Shown here: piece after piece, positions 1-6,564 of the stretch
Layout of the letters: each line of letters starts with the position of its first letter
Position numbering within the stretch: the stretch's first letter is position 1
Origin: a virus
Virus record (IMG/VR): IMGVR_UViG_3300040801_004479
Location: 1-21,303 of that record
Length of the DNA stretch: 21,303 bases
Reading direction: 5' to 3' (one strand)
Made by a program: the position numbers and the translations under genes
The notes under the pieces: model-generated
Told to the model about the DNA's origin: nothing
The model's input: the letters and a program-made list of their open reading frames with translations, nothing else
Databases searched by the model: none

Positions 1-692
1 CTTTTGCTAGTCTTTCCACTAAAAATATCTTTCATTTTTTTCTTAGGAAATAACAGTTCAGGTTTTCTAAAAAATGAATGATCGTTTGTAGATTGCCAAT
101 CACTTTGAGACAATTTTTGTTTTTTATTTAAATGGAATCCATAAGCAGTAGTATAAAGTTTATATGATATATTACCTGTAGCTAATACCGCTTTTGGATG
201 TACTATGTCATGAACAGGTGCATGTACATTTAATGTAAATACCGTACTCCTATCTTTAGTAAAAAACTCAACATCAAATCCTGCTGTATCAGGTCTTCTT
301 GCATTCTCTGCTGGATATACCCTTTTCAATTCATAATGAAAATCATAACCACTCATGTCTTTAAAGTATTGTGTAAACACTTCAGGTCTGAAATTTGACA
401 TTAAAGCTGTTTTTACTTGTACTGCTGCTTGTTTATATTTTGCATCAATAGAATCCCAATCAACACCACTAGAACTAGCTGTTTTAGCTTTAGATAAAAT
501 AGCATAAGCATCATTTACATCTTGTGCCATTCTAACATCACCACCTTTATCAGGATGATGCTGCATAGCAAGATCACGATATTTCTTCTTTAATGCTAAC
601 TTATCATTAATTTCAGTAGCACTCATACCAAAAATCTTTAGTGCTTTTTCGAAATCCATTGTACGTTCAATTATATATTCTTGAAATCTCAT
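1..692 (-). CDS. J-domain protein with capsid-targeting-like N-terminus, partial
   Basis: The gene runs off the left edge; 230 residues are visible. It begins MRFQEYIIER, which fits the N-terminal tag shared by many genes here (Tyr-Ile-x-Glu at residues 6-9). A J domain follows at about residues 13-70, with the HPD motif at 46-48 in the context HHPDKGG and the usual helix III ending DAYAIL. J domains stimulate Hsp70 (DnaK) ATPase through HPD; no DnaK is encoded here, so host DnaK is the likely partner. The rest, to residue 230, is not recognised. The ATG overlaps the stop of the upstream 98-residue gene as ATGA, implying coupled translation. The J domain is seen directly. Packaging into the head is inferred from the tag. 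Confidence 0.8.
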   Translation of the reverse strand, partial: MRFQEYIIERTMDFEKALKIFGMSATEINDKLALKKKYRDLAMQHHPDKGGDVRMAQDVNDAYAILSKAKTASSSGVDWDSIDAKYKQAAVQVKTALMSNFRPEVFTQYFKDMSGYDFHYELKRVYPAENARRPDTAGFDVEFFTKDRSTVFTLNVHAPVHDIVHPKAVLATGNISYKLYTTAYGFHLNKKQKLSQSDWQSTNDHSFFRKPELLFPKKKMKDIFSGKTSK

Positions 693-985
693 TTTAGTTC
701 CTTTAGTATATATTCTTTTGCTTTTTTAAAATATTGAAAATCTTTAGTCTTTTCTCCTTTCATAATAATAATCCATTTAGATATATTTGCTTTAGGATAA
801 TTAGGGTCTTTCATGGAGTTTACTTTACCAACCACATTTCCTTGTTTATCAAGAATATCATATTCCCCAGGTTCAGATGCAGAAAATGATGTTATTTTAG
901 TGGTAGATTTACCACCTGTTTTAAGTAAATCATAATTCTTACCTTTCATAGGCTTTGCTTCATTCATATATTCTTTAAATCTCAT
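689..985 (-). CDS. Small tagged putative internal head protein (98 aa)
   Basis: Not recognised as a known family. The N-terminus MRFKEYMNEA is the closest match in the window to the T4 internal-protein targeting peptide, with a Met-Asn-Glu step before Ala at residue 10 as the predicted processing site. The body is Lys-rich (roughly one residue in five). It contains a short stretch resembling a small beta unit (EYDILDKQGNVVGKV, about residues 42-56) and a helical Lys/Tyr-rich end. It lies between the gp15 homologue and the J-domain gene, overlapping the latter by 4 bp. The function of the body is unknown. A role inside the capsid is inferred only from the tag. Confidence 0.7.
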   Translation of the reverse strand: MRFKEYMNEAKPMKGKNYDLLKTGGKSTTKITSFSASEPGEYDILDKQGNVVGKVNSMKDPNYPKANISKWIIIMKGEKTKDFQYFKKAKEYILKELK

Positions 986-1028
986 ATTTTAATTCCTTAT
1001 TCTCAACTGAGAATTAGTTACTGTTCCC

Positions 1029-1793
1029 TCATGGTTCAAATAGTGTGTATCTTGTAATCAATTCTCCATCTTCTATCTTACCTTTAAGTTCAAATGATAA
1101 AGGACCACCTGAAGCACCTGAAGCAAATGTTGATGTAGTATCCAATGTACCATTTTCGGTAGGATAACTTCCATAAATCTTTTTAATAAGACCAATATCA
1201 GTTGTAGGTTTAAAAAACCAAGTTTGCACTTCGAAATCTAATGTATAGTTGATAACCCTATATTCCATATCTGCCATTTCATGAGATATTTCGGGTGTAG
1301 AACTTCTAAAAATCACTTTTACATCATATGATAGATCAAGTTCTTCTATATAGACTCTTATAAAAGCATGTGGACAAAAAAATGGTAATATCTGTTCCAT
1401 TATTTGGTCAATATCTACCATATGCAATGCCCATATATTCATTGTAAAGGTTAAATTATAAGGACATGGATGAAGAAATGTTGCTACAGATGGTGAAGTA
1501 TCTCCTATATTAGCACAACTTGCAGTAAATGAATAAGCACCATTCGCCTTTCTATCTGCTGCATAATCAATAGAACTAATATATGATGTTATCATTGGTA
1601 ACATCTCATCATCTTTTCTTTCATTCAACCAATAATATACCTTCTCTTTAACAGAATGTTTGATAGGAACAGTTATATATCTATCAACTGTTGATCCATC
1701 AGCAGCATATCTTGCTATTTTTATGTCATTGAATGCATCGAAAAACTGTATAATAGTCTTTCTGAACACGTTAAAAAAGAAGTATTGTTTCAT
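1029..1793 (-). CDS. 15: T4 gp15-like proximal tail sheath stabiliser / tail terminator
   Basis: In T4, gp15 forms the hexameric ring that caps the tail tube and sheath and docks the tail to the neck. This 254-residue protein (T4 gp15 is about 272) keeps the family layout. An aromatic N-terminus is followed by FFDAFNDIKIAR (about residues 17-28), then a VPIKHSVKEK step (T4 has VPITYASKEH). In the middle is a run ending QILPFFCPH (T4: QILPYFQPH), and near residues 187-197 is TLDFEVQTWFF (T4: TLTFEVNGWMY). It carries no capsid-targeting tag, as expected for a tail part. Neighbours include gp14- and gp13-like neck genes. Homology is judged by eye from remembered T4 sequence but is convincing over several blocks. 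Confidence 0.85.
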   Translation of the reverse strand: MKQYFFFNVFRKTIIQFFDAFNDIKIARYAADGSTVDRYITVPIKHSVKEKVYYWLNERKDDEMLPMITSYISSIDYAADRKANGAYSFTASCANIGDTSPSVATFLHPCPYNLTFTMNIWALHMVDIDQIMEQILPFFCPHAFIRVYIEELDLSYDVKVIFRSSTPEISHEMADMEYRVINYTLDFEVQTWFFKPTTDIGLIKKIYGSYPTENGTLDTTSTFASGASGGPLSFELKGKIEDGELITRYTLFEP

Positions 1794-1801
1794 TTATAAT
1801 C

Positions 1802-1945
1802 CTATAGTTTAAAATCTTTTAATTTTTTACTAGCTTTTGATTTTCCATGTGTTTTTTCTAACCATTTCATGGATTTTTTTAATGATTTTTGTAAGTCTTT
1901 TTTAGATTCTTTCTTTTCATCTAAATATTTCTCAACTAAATCCAT
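1802..1945 (-). CDS. Very small tagged Lys-rich protein (47 aa)
   Basis: A 47-residue frame fills the gap between the gp15 homologue and the 159-residue gene. It has a near-ideal ribosome binding site (AAGGAG, 5-6 bases before the ATG) and starts MDLVEKYLDEKKE, giving the shared Tyr-Leu-x-Glu tag at residues 7-10. The remainder is highly basic and helical, with about 19 lysines, and ends KKLKDFKL. It overlaps the end of the upstream gene by 10 bp. Short length would normally make it doubtful, but ribosome site, tag and gap-filling position agree. No known family is recognised. A DNA-contacting internal head peptide is a reasonable inference. Confidence 0.7.
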   Translation of the reverse strand: MDLVEKYLDEKKESKKDLQKSLKKSMKWLEKTHGKSKASKKLKDFKL

Positions 1946-2415
1946 ATTTCTCTCCTTTCAACTATAACTTCAACACCCTTCTTTGTAACAAAACCTTTCT
2001 TTCTTTGAATGGTAATAGGAACAATAACTGCTGTTCCTTTTTCTTTATAGTTTTGTTTTAATGCAATCGCCATATTAACATTTGTTGAGTTACTTTTAAT
2101 AGTATACTCAATATTATTATCAGGTATGTCTTGTTTATTCTTACCTCTTTTTTTAGCAATATGCTTTTTAACATCATCAATATCTTTACGTAATTGAGAC
2201 CCCATTTTACTGACAAAAGCATCTAATACAAAATCTAAATCTTTTGTAGTAATAGGTGGTTTGTTTCTAGCATCATTGATTCTTAACTTGTTCATATGTT
2301 TGGAGAATTCAAAGTGTGTCAAGCCAAATGGTTTAAGTTTACTAAGCCATTTTTTCTCAAATGCACTCATATCTCCCATTGAAACGTCTTCATTTATGTA
2401 TTGTAAAAATCTCAT
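1936..2415 (-). CDS. Tagged putative internal head protein (159 aa)
   Basis: Begins MRFLQYINED, with the tag Tyr-Ile-Asn-Glu at residues 6-9. The body is unrecognised. A helical N-terminal half (about residues 15-95) includes a Lys/Arg-rich segment near 82-96 (DDVKKHIAKKRGKNKQ). A C-terminal beta-like half follows with a conserved-looking TAVIVPITIQRKKGFVTKKG stretch. Net charge is strongly basic. A good Shine-Dalgarno (AAGGAG) precedes the ATG. Upstream are two tandem hairpins in the only sizeable gap of this gene run. Localisation to the capsid interior is inferred from the tag; nothing indicates a catalytic role. Confidence 0.7.
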   Translation of the reverse strand: MRFLQYINEDVSMGDMSAFEKKWLSKLKPFGLTHFEFSKHMNKLRINDARNKPPITTKDLDFVLDAFVSKMGSQLRKDIDDVKKHIAKKRGKNKQDIPDNNIEYTIKSNSTNVNMAIALKQNYKEKGTAVIVPITIQRKKGFVTKKGVEVIVERREIWI

Positions 2416-2447
2416 ATAGTCTCCTTAAAAAAAGAAAGATGCTGTTC

Positions 2448-2486
2448 GATAAGTTCCCACTTATCTAGTAAGGGTATCAGCCTTAC
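2448..2486 (-). promoter_or_regulatory. Two tandem RNA hairpins between tagged genes
   Basis: Just after the stop of the 67-residue gene the transcript can form GTAAGG-7 nt-CCTTAC (2486-2468) and then GATAAG-6 nt-CTTATC (2465-2448), both perfect 6-bp stems. The only T-rich stretch (CTTTCTTTTTTT) comes about 10 bases after the second stem and runs straight into the next gene's AAGGAG. This is not a standard intrinsic terminator. It could be a processing, stability or attenuation element. The pairing is seen in the sequence; the role is unknown. Confidence 0.4.
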
Positions 2487-2488
2487 AT

Positions 2489-2692
2489 TTACTCTCCTTC
2501 TTTTTCTGGGATATCTTGTGGAACAATTCTGTACTTAAGCAACGGCTTACCGTTAATAGTGATATCCCCCTTCTCGTTCTTCCCTATCGACTTCACTACT
2601 ATCCTCTTGTTCTTGAACTTACCACCTAAAACAACATCCCCAACATTAATGGGAATGCTTATATCTTCCTTTATATATTTATAGAATTTCAT
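2489..2692 (-). CDS. Small tagged protein (67 aa) with compact beta domain
   Basis: The start MKFYKYIKED carries the shared tag (Tyr-Ile-Lys-Glu at residues 6-9). The remaining residues read like one small beta-barrel unit: GDVVLGGKFKNKRIVVKSIG (about 18-37), a Gly/Asn turn, then a second strand pair around GKPLLKYRI. From memory, similar short VLGGKFKNK...GKPLLK proteins recur in T4-type phages, but I cannot name a family. It ends with an acidic tail (PEKEGE). Base composition is less AT-rich than its neighbours, with more C/G third positions. If the tag is removed by the prohead protease, a domain of about 58 residues would remain inside the head. Confidence 0.7.
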   Translation of the reverse strand: MKFYKYIKEDISIPINVGDVVLGGKFKNKRIVVKSIGKNEKGDITINGKPLLKYRIVPQDIPEKEGE

Positions 2693-2704
2693 ATTATAAT
2701 TCCA

Positions 2705-3181
2705 TTATATTTTTCTAAATGCTAATGTAAATTCTTCATATTCTTTTTTACTTAAATATTTTTTTGCTATTGCTTCAGTTTCTTTACTTAAAATAATATC
2801 TACATTTCTATCGTTAGATATGCCATTCCAATATTTACTTCCAGATAAATATCCTCTTAATGAACCTAAATCTGTTGGCATACTACCAATTTTATTATGT
2901 AATTTAGCAATAGCTATTAATCCTGAAACAGCTTTTGGTTTTTTTCTTTTTATTGCATCAAGAATAGCATATTCTGAATGAAAATTATGATCTTCCAACA
3001 TATCCATAACTTGATCTATTGATAATGTTTTGGCTTTTTCAACACCATATTGTTTTTTTAAAAAAGTTGCTGTTTCTCTATTTGCATAAGGACCATTTTT
3101 CCCTACTAATTCAGCAAATTCCTGTAATGGTTCTTCATCCTCATTCCATTCTCTTAATAAATATTTGTTTATTTTATCCAT
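2705..3181 (-). CDS. Tagged putative internal head protein (158 aa)
   Basis: Begins MDKINKYLLREWNEDEE. The tag is slightly offset compared with the others (Tyr-Leu-Leu-Arg-Glu, so Leu-Arg-Glu is the candidate cleavage step). The body is mostly helical: segments around residues 15-60 (ELVGKNGPYANRETATFLKK) and 65-110, with a Gly/Ser loop near 108-120, then a Lys/Glu-rich C-terminal helix. No family is recognised and no catalytic motif is seen. It follows the gp14-like gene. Internal head location is inferred from the tag. Confidence 0.68.
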   Translation of the reverse strand: MDKINKYLLREWNEDEEPLQEFAELVGKNGPYANRETATFLKKQYGVEKAKTLSIDQVMDMLEDHNFHSEYAILDAIKRKKPKAVSGLIAIAKLHNKIGSMPTDLGSLRGYLSGSKYWNGISNDRNVDIILSKETEAIAKKYLSKKEYEEFTLAFRKI

Positions 3182-3193
3182 TTTTTTATTCTC

Positions 3194-3844
3194 CTAATAT
3201 CCATATATATTTGTGTCATAATCAATGGGATAATCATATATCTCATCACTTTCTTCTTCAAGATCAAGATTATCTCCAAATGCTGACAATGGTTCTGTTG
3301 TAGTATCCTTAATACGATTAGGATCAGTAGGTTGTCTTGTAAACCTTGAAATCCCTCTTGCAGATTCAGATTCATCTGAAAATCTATAAGGTCTAAGGAC
3401 AAAATTCCAAACCATCTTTTTTAATTGGAATATCTTTTCTTCTTCATCAATATCAGCTAATTCATATGCTCTATTATTCCATAGAGTAACAACAGCATCC
3501 CCAGGTTTAGGGTGATACCCTGCTGATACATCTCTTGAGAATGTGAACTTAGGAATGCTTGTAAAGGATATTACTTCTTCAGAATTGATACCAAAACCTG
3601 TTGTAAGAGTAGGTTCTTCTGTAGGTTCATATATTAACTTTGTTTGGTAAGGTCCGAAGTATCTAGTTGCAGGATTTTCGCCATATAAATAATCTTTTCG
3701 CCTTGATTCATCTCTTATATAATACTGACAAATAATACCTGATATATCGGTAAATTCTGATATTACACTTTCAAATAAATCATGCTCTACATTACCTGAA
3801 AGATGATGTAATTCCCATAATGGTTTTGTTGTTTTGATTGCCAT
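3194..3844 (-). CDS. 14: T4 gp14-like neck protein
   Basis: T4 gp14 forms a ring of the neck that joins the filled head to the tail. This 216-residue protein (T4 gp14 is about 256) aligns by eye in several blocks. The GIICQYYIRDE segment (about residues 36-46) corresponds to T4 GVECYYVPRE, and YLYGENPATRYFG (about 52-64) to the LIFGED region. KPGDAVVTLWNNRAYELADI (about 112-131) corresponds to EGDLIYFPMDNSLFEINWV, followed by a matching FQLKKMVWNF strand. The acidic C-terminal tail is Tyr/Asp rich. It has no targeting tag. Its ATG directly follows the stop of the upstream gene (TAA-ATG) with only a weak ribosome site, so translation is probably coupled. Confidence 0.78.
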   Translation of the reverse strand: MAIKTTKPLWELHHLSGNVEHDLFESVISEFTDISGIICQYYIRDESRRKDYLYGENPATRYFGPYQTKLIYEPTEEPTLTTGFGINSEEVISFTSIPKFTFSRDVSAGYHPKPGDAVVTLWNNRAYELADIDEEEKIFQLKKMVWNFVLRPYRFSDESESARGISRFTRQPTDPNRIKDTTTEPLSAFGDNLDLEEESDEIYDYPIDYDTNIYGY

Positions 3845-4066
3845 TTATTTATAAACCTTATTTATTTCTCTTAAAACATCACTAAATTTCATATAAATTT
3901 GATCAGCTTGTTTATCATAACCATCCATTCTCATTTGATTTCTTATAGCTGTAATTTCTGTTTGTAATGTTTTTAACTTTTTATGCATTTGTGGAGAAAC
4001 AATCTCATTAACAACAGGTCTATCTTTTAATGCATTCTCTAAAAATTCATTTAACGTACTTGGCAT
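3845..4066 (-). CDS. Small helical protein (73 aa), possible divergent tag
   Basis: Unrecognised. The N-terminus MPSTLNEFLENALKD contains Leu-Asn-Glu and Phe-Leu-Glu but does not fit the shared tag well, so packaging is uncertain. The rest is predicted to be two long helices (about residues 22-48 and 50-72) rich in Lys, Gln and Met, compatible with a small coiled coil. It is coupled to the gp14 homologue by an abutting stop and start. A TAGGAG ribosome site precedes its ATG. It could be a head-completion accessory or an internal protein. Confidence 0.6.
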   Translation of the reverse strand: MPSTLNEFLENALKDRPVVNEIVSPQMHKKLKTLQTEITAIRNQMRMDGYDKQADQIYMKFSDVLREINKVYK

Positions 4067-4075
4067 AATATTCTC

Positions 4076-4471
4076 CTATTCCATCAATCTTTCATGTGTT
4101 TCCATAACAAGCATCAAAGCTTCTTCTATTTCTTTAACCCTTTTCTTTAGTGCTATAAGCTCTTTTTTTGTACTGCTCATAATAACACCTTCATTAGTAC
4201 CTTTACCACCTTGCATTTTTGATCTTAATGAATCAATTCTTTGCTTCATATAACTATCATGAGCACTATAATCTGTATAATCATCAACTTCAGGTTTCGT
4301 ATGTTCATGTGGCTTAGGTGTCTCATTGATTACATCTCCCAATGGAGTTCCTTGAGCTATACCAACATCAGGTTCAACCACCATTGACATATCTACTTCT
4401 TTAAATGCAGTTCCATCTTTTAACATTTGCTCATATGCACTTCTAATTTTCTTCACGTCTTCTACTGACAT
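4076..4471 (-). CDS. Unknown coiled-coil protein (131 aa), untagged
   Basis: No family is recognised. The first 35 residues are helical (VEDVKKIRSAYEQMLKDG). The middle (about 36-75) is Pro/Asp/His rich and probably disordered. The C-terminal part from about residue 95 is a heptad-like Lys/Glu/Leu helix (KKELIALKKRVKEIEEALML) typical of a coiled coil. It lacks the N-terminal tag that most of its neighbours carry, which suggests a different location or a role in neck or scaffold assembly. It sits between two tagged or semi-tagged genes in the same operon with about 10-bp spacing. Confidence 0.6.
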   Translation of the reverse strand: MSVEDVKKIRSAYEQMLKDGTAFKEVDMSMVVEPDVGIAQGTPLGDVINETPKPHEHTKPEVDDYTDYSAHDSYMKQRIDSLRSKMQGGKGTNEGVIMSSTKKELIALKKRVKEIEEALMLVMETHERLME

Positions 4472-4483
4472 ATTATTTCTCCT

Positions 4484-4750
4484 TTATTTTTTCATATTCA
4501 TAGCAAGAGTATGATTTATTTTACTTGTTATTTTACTTACATTATTCAACATACCTTTTTCTATTTTATCTAAATCTCTTATTACCTTATCTTTCATATC
4601 AAATTCCCATGTTTCACTAACACATGCTCCTACAAATTCCTGCCATGCCTTTTCAAGACTTCTTGCAGCATCACCTACAGTTTTTACTCTTTTAATATAT
4701 TCAGGTTTAGTTATTTCTACTTCATTTAAATATTTATTAACTTTATCCAT
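4484..4750 (-). CDS. Small tagged helical protein (88 aa)
   Basis: Starts MDKVNKYLNEVEI, carrying the shared tag with Leu-Asn-Glu at residues 8-10 as predicted cleavage step. The body looks like a helical bundle: GDAARSLEKAWQEFVGACV (about 26-44), KDKVIRDLDKIEKGMLNN (about 53-70) and a C-terminal amphipathic helix. A single Cys lies in the second helix. The start overlaps the stop of the EncFtn-like gene as TAATG, so the two are translationally coupled and may be made in related amounts. No known family is recognised; a partner role to the ferritin-like protein is possible but only suggested by coupling. Confidence 0.7.
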   Translation of the reverse strand: MDKVNKYLNEVEITKPEYIKRVKTVGDAARSLEKAWQEFVGACVSETWEFDMKDKVIRDLDKIEKGMLNNVSKITSKINHTLAMNMKK

Positions 4751-5094
4751 TATTTTTCTCCTGTTTTTTCCTCTGCTTCTTCTTCACCTTCATCCTCTAA
4801 TTCTTCCCATTGAGGATCAACTTGCTCTAAAATATATTCAAATTCACCTGAATGTACCTTTTCCTCATTAGCAATATCCTGAAGAAGTAATTTTAAATCT
4901 TTGTTTGTTGTTTGTGGTATCATTTGTTCATATAAATTAGCAGCATCTAATTCAGCAATCATAGCTAATCTTGCTATTGCAGCATCTAATGATTTACCTT
5001 TTTTACTTGCTACAAGCTCATTAAATTGAACAAATAATTCATTTAAAGCTTTCGCCTTTCTGCTTTCAGTTATATAATCTTTAAATTTACTCAT
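4750..5094 (-). CDS. Encapsulated-ferritin-like (EncFtn) protein with capsid tag
   Basis: EncFtn proteins are half-ferritins that oxidise Fe(II) at a dimer interface and are cargo of encapsulin shells. Here the ligands line up with Rhodospirillum rubrum EncFtn as I remember it: E48, Y55, E78 and H81 match E32, Y39, E62 and H65, with the same spacing (E to Y 7, E to E 30, E-x-x-H). The block ELDAANLYEQ (48-57) parallels ELEAVDWYDQ, and IANEEKVH (74-81) parallels NRDEEKEH. Residues 1-11, MSKFKDYITES, are the phage-type tag (Ile-Thr-Glu before Ser), in place of the C-terminal cargo peptide used by encapsulins. The C-terminus is very acidic. Likely role: iron oxidation or sequestration inside the phage head; the location is inferred. 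Confidence 0.8.
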   Translation of the reverse strand: MSKFKDYITESRKAKALNELFVQFNELVASKKGKSLDAAIARLAMIAELDAANLYEQMIPQTTNKDLKLLLQDIANEEKVHSGEFEYILEQVDPQWEELEDEGEEEAEEKTGEK

Positions 5095-5461
5095 GTTTAC
5101 CTTCCATTTTTAACAGTCTTGTATAATAATCGGGTAATTCAGCTAAATGATCTAATGCAATTCTTTTAGCAATAGTTTTATTTTTAGTATGTTCCATTTC
5201 TACCTTTATACCCATTTTAAGTTCTTTAGGATCAGCATCTTTTTCTGTAAATTTTTCTTTTTTAGACTTTCCTGTTCCTAAAATAGAACCCAAAACAGAA
5301 TAAATCTTTGCTTCAAAATCATCAGGTTCAAGACCTAATTTTTCTGCAAGTTTATGAACTTCATCATCAGGTGGTGAAGGATTATCTGCAAAAAAATCCA
5401 TTATAGCTTCAAGAACATCTTCTTCATTTCCTTCTTTCATATAATTTATAAAATTTTTCAT
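5087..5461 (-). CDS. Tagged DUF5661-like protein (124 aa)
   Basis: N-terminus MKNFINYMKEGNEE gives the shared tag (Tyr-Met-Lys-Glu at 7-10). A linker-like helical N-terminal half contains the Pro/Asp segment NPSPPDDE. The C-terminal half (about residues 70-119) has the pattern I associate with DUF5661: DPKELKMGIKVEMEHTKN, then IALDHLAELPDYYTRL. This unit, of unknown function, recurs in phage proteins and keeps Glu-x-Glu-His-Thr and Asp-His residues that could bind a metal. It is immediately upstream of the EncFtn-like gene and overlaps it by 8 bp, so the two are co-translated. Confidence 0.72.
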   Translation of the reverse strand: MKNFINYMKEGNEEDVLEAIMDFFADNPSPPDDEVHKLAEKLGLEPDDFEAKIYSVLGSILGTGKSKKEKFTEKDADPKELKMGIKVEMEHTKNKTIAKRIALDHLAELPDYYTRLLKMEGKHE

Positions 5462-5463
5462 TT

Positions 5464-5679
5464 CTATAAGTCCTTAAATATTTTTTTATGCATTCTTTCC
5501 TTCAATTTCTTCTCTAACTTATCAAGTTCTTTTCTTAAAGGAACTAATTCAGTTGTTTTTACATCAATACCCATTTTTCTTGCTGTTGGAACTATTTCAG
5601 AAATCTCTACCCATGCATCAACAAAAGCTGTTTGTAAACTATCTTTTGTTATTTCATTTAAATATTTATCTAATTTCAT
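5464..5679 (-). CDS. Small tagged helical protein (71 aa)
   Basis: Starts MKLDKYLNEITKD; Tyr-Leu-Asn-Glu at 6-9 is the shared tag and Leu-Asn-Glu the predicted processing step. After the tag come two helices: DSLQTAFVDAWVEISEIV (about 13-30) and a Lys/Glu-rich C-terminal one (about 47-70, LRKELDKLEKKLKERMHKK) typical of a coiled coil. No family recognised. It follows the gp13 homologue by 3 bases. Confidence 0.7.
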   Translation of the reverse strand: MKLDKYLNEITKDSLQTAFVDAWVEISEIVPTARKMGIDVKTTELVPLRKELDKLEKKLKERMHKKIFKDL

Positions 5680-5682
5680 TTA

Positions 5683-6564
5683 CTACCCCCAAAGGATTCC
5701 GTAACCTTCATGTCCTTCTTCTAATCTTAATCTTTCTTCAAGTGTTTCCTTTTCTTGGATACCTTCTTGAAGTAAAGTCTCACCATCTAATGCTATACCC
5801 ACATTACCAATTGAATTGAATTGTGAAAATTTGCTTCTTATCCTTCCTAATATAATTTTACATTCAGCTAAGGCATAATCAAATATCCAATCTGATGTAT
5901 AAAAATTTGAATCTGAATCTCCCGAATATAATCCTGTTCTTTTCCATGAAGATTGAGATAAACTTGTTTCCATCCCACCATATTGACTTCCTTCAATCAT
6001 ATATGATCTAACAAGAACAAAGCCAGGTGAATCAACAACTTCATTTTGACCTTGTTCATTTATAAGTTCTAATGAATTTCCTGAAGGTGGAGCAGGATGT
6101 ACTTCTAATTGATTAGTATATTTGTGATATTTATAATTGTAAACTGAAGGAGTATATCTATCTAAGGTCTTTAAATAATCCAATGCTATGTGATAATTTA
6201 AAATAGAGTTACCATATGCTTGTCCATTCCACATAAAATTACCATAAAACCCTCTAGTATACATAAAGTTTTCTAATGTAAATAGAGTATTTATTCCATA
6301 TCCTCTACCTTGATCATCACAATCCATTATATCTACAACACCAATAGGAAGATCATAAAAGTTTTGACCTGCTAATAAAAGAGTTGTGAAATAAGTTTCA
6401 ACTGTAGCATTTCCAACCCCCCATTTAACCCATTTCTGTTTAGCATAATCAATGGCATCATAAATTTGTTGAGTATCTAATTCAACTTTAATAACAGGAG
6501 CACCTAATCTTCTTTTTATAAGTTCAGCTAAATCCCCTTTTGATTGTCTAATATCTAGTGCCAT
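5683..6564 (-). CDS. 13: T4 gp13-like neck / head-completion protein
   Basis: T4 gp13 (about 309 residues) forms the neck ring that seals the portal after DNA packaging and connects to gp14. This 293-residue protein matches clearly at both ends. Residues 13-37 contain AELIKRRLGAPVIKVELD and then QIYDAI, against T4 KDVILRRLGAPIINVEL and QMYDCI. The last 35 residues contain LDGETLLQEG, KETLEERL and GYGILWG, against T4 IDGQRLIEEA, KEALREEL and FGILVG. It has no targeting tag, in keeping with a connector role. A homologous pair with the gp14-like gene is separated by six small genes, unlike T4 where 13 and 14 adjoin. Confidence 0.88.
   Translation of the reverse strand: MALDIRQSKGDLAELIKRRLGAPVIKVELDTQQIYDAIDYAKQKWVKWGVGNATVETYFTTLLLAGQNFYDLPIGVVDIMDCDDQGRGYGINTLFTLENFMYTRGFYGNFMWNGQAYGNSILNYHIALDYLKTLDRYTPSVYNYKYHKYTNQLEVHPAPPSGNSLELINEQGQNEVVDSPGFVLVRSYMIEGSQYGGMETSLSQSSWKRTGLYSGDSDSNFYTSDWIFDYALAECKIILGRIRSKFSQFNSIGNVGIALDGETLLQEGIQEKETLEERLRLEEGHEGYGILWG

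Noticed and set aside
2676-2683. TATAAATA on the minus strand within the start of the 67-residue tagged gene
   Set aside because: It lies inside codons 4-6 (Tyr-Lys-Tyr) and too close to the gene's own ATG to act for it; a coding coincidence caused by the tag's Tyr/Lys codons.
3846-3853. TATAAATA one base before the gp14-like ATG
   Set aside because: It is the end of the upstream gene (Tyr-Lys-stop). Transcription starting after it would leave no room for a leader.
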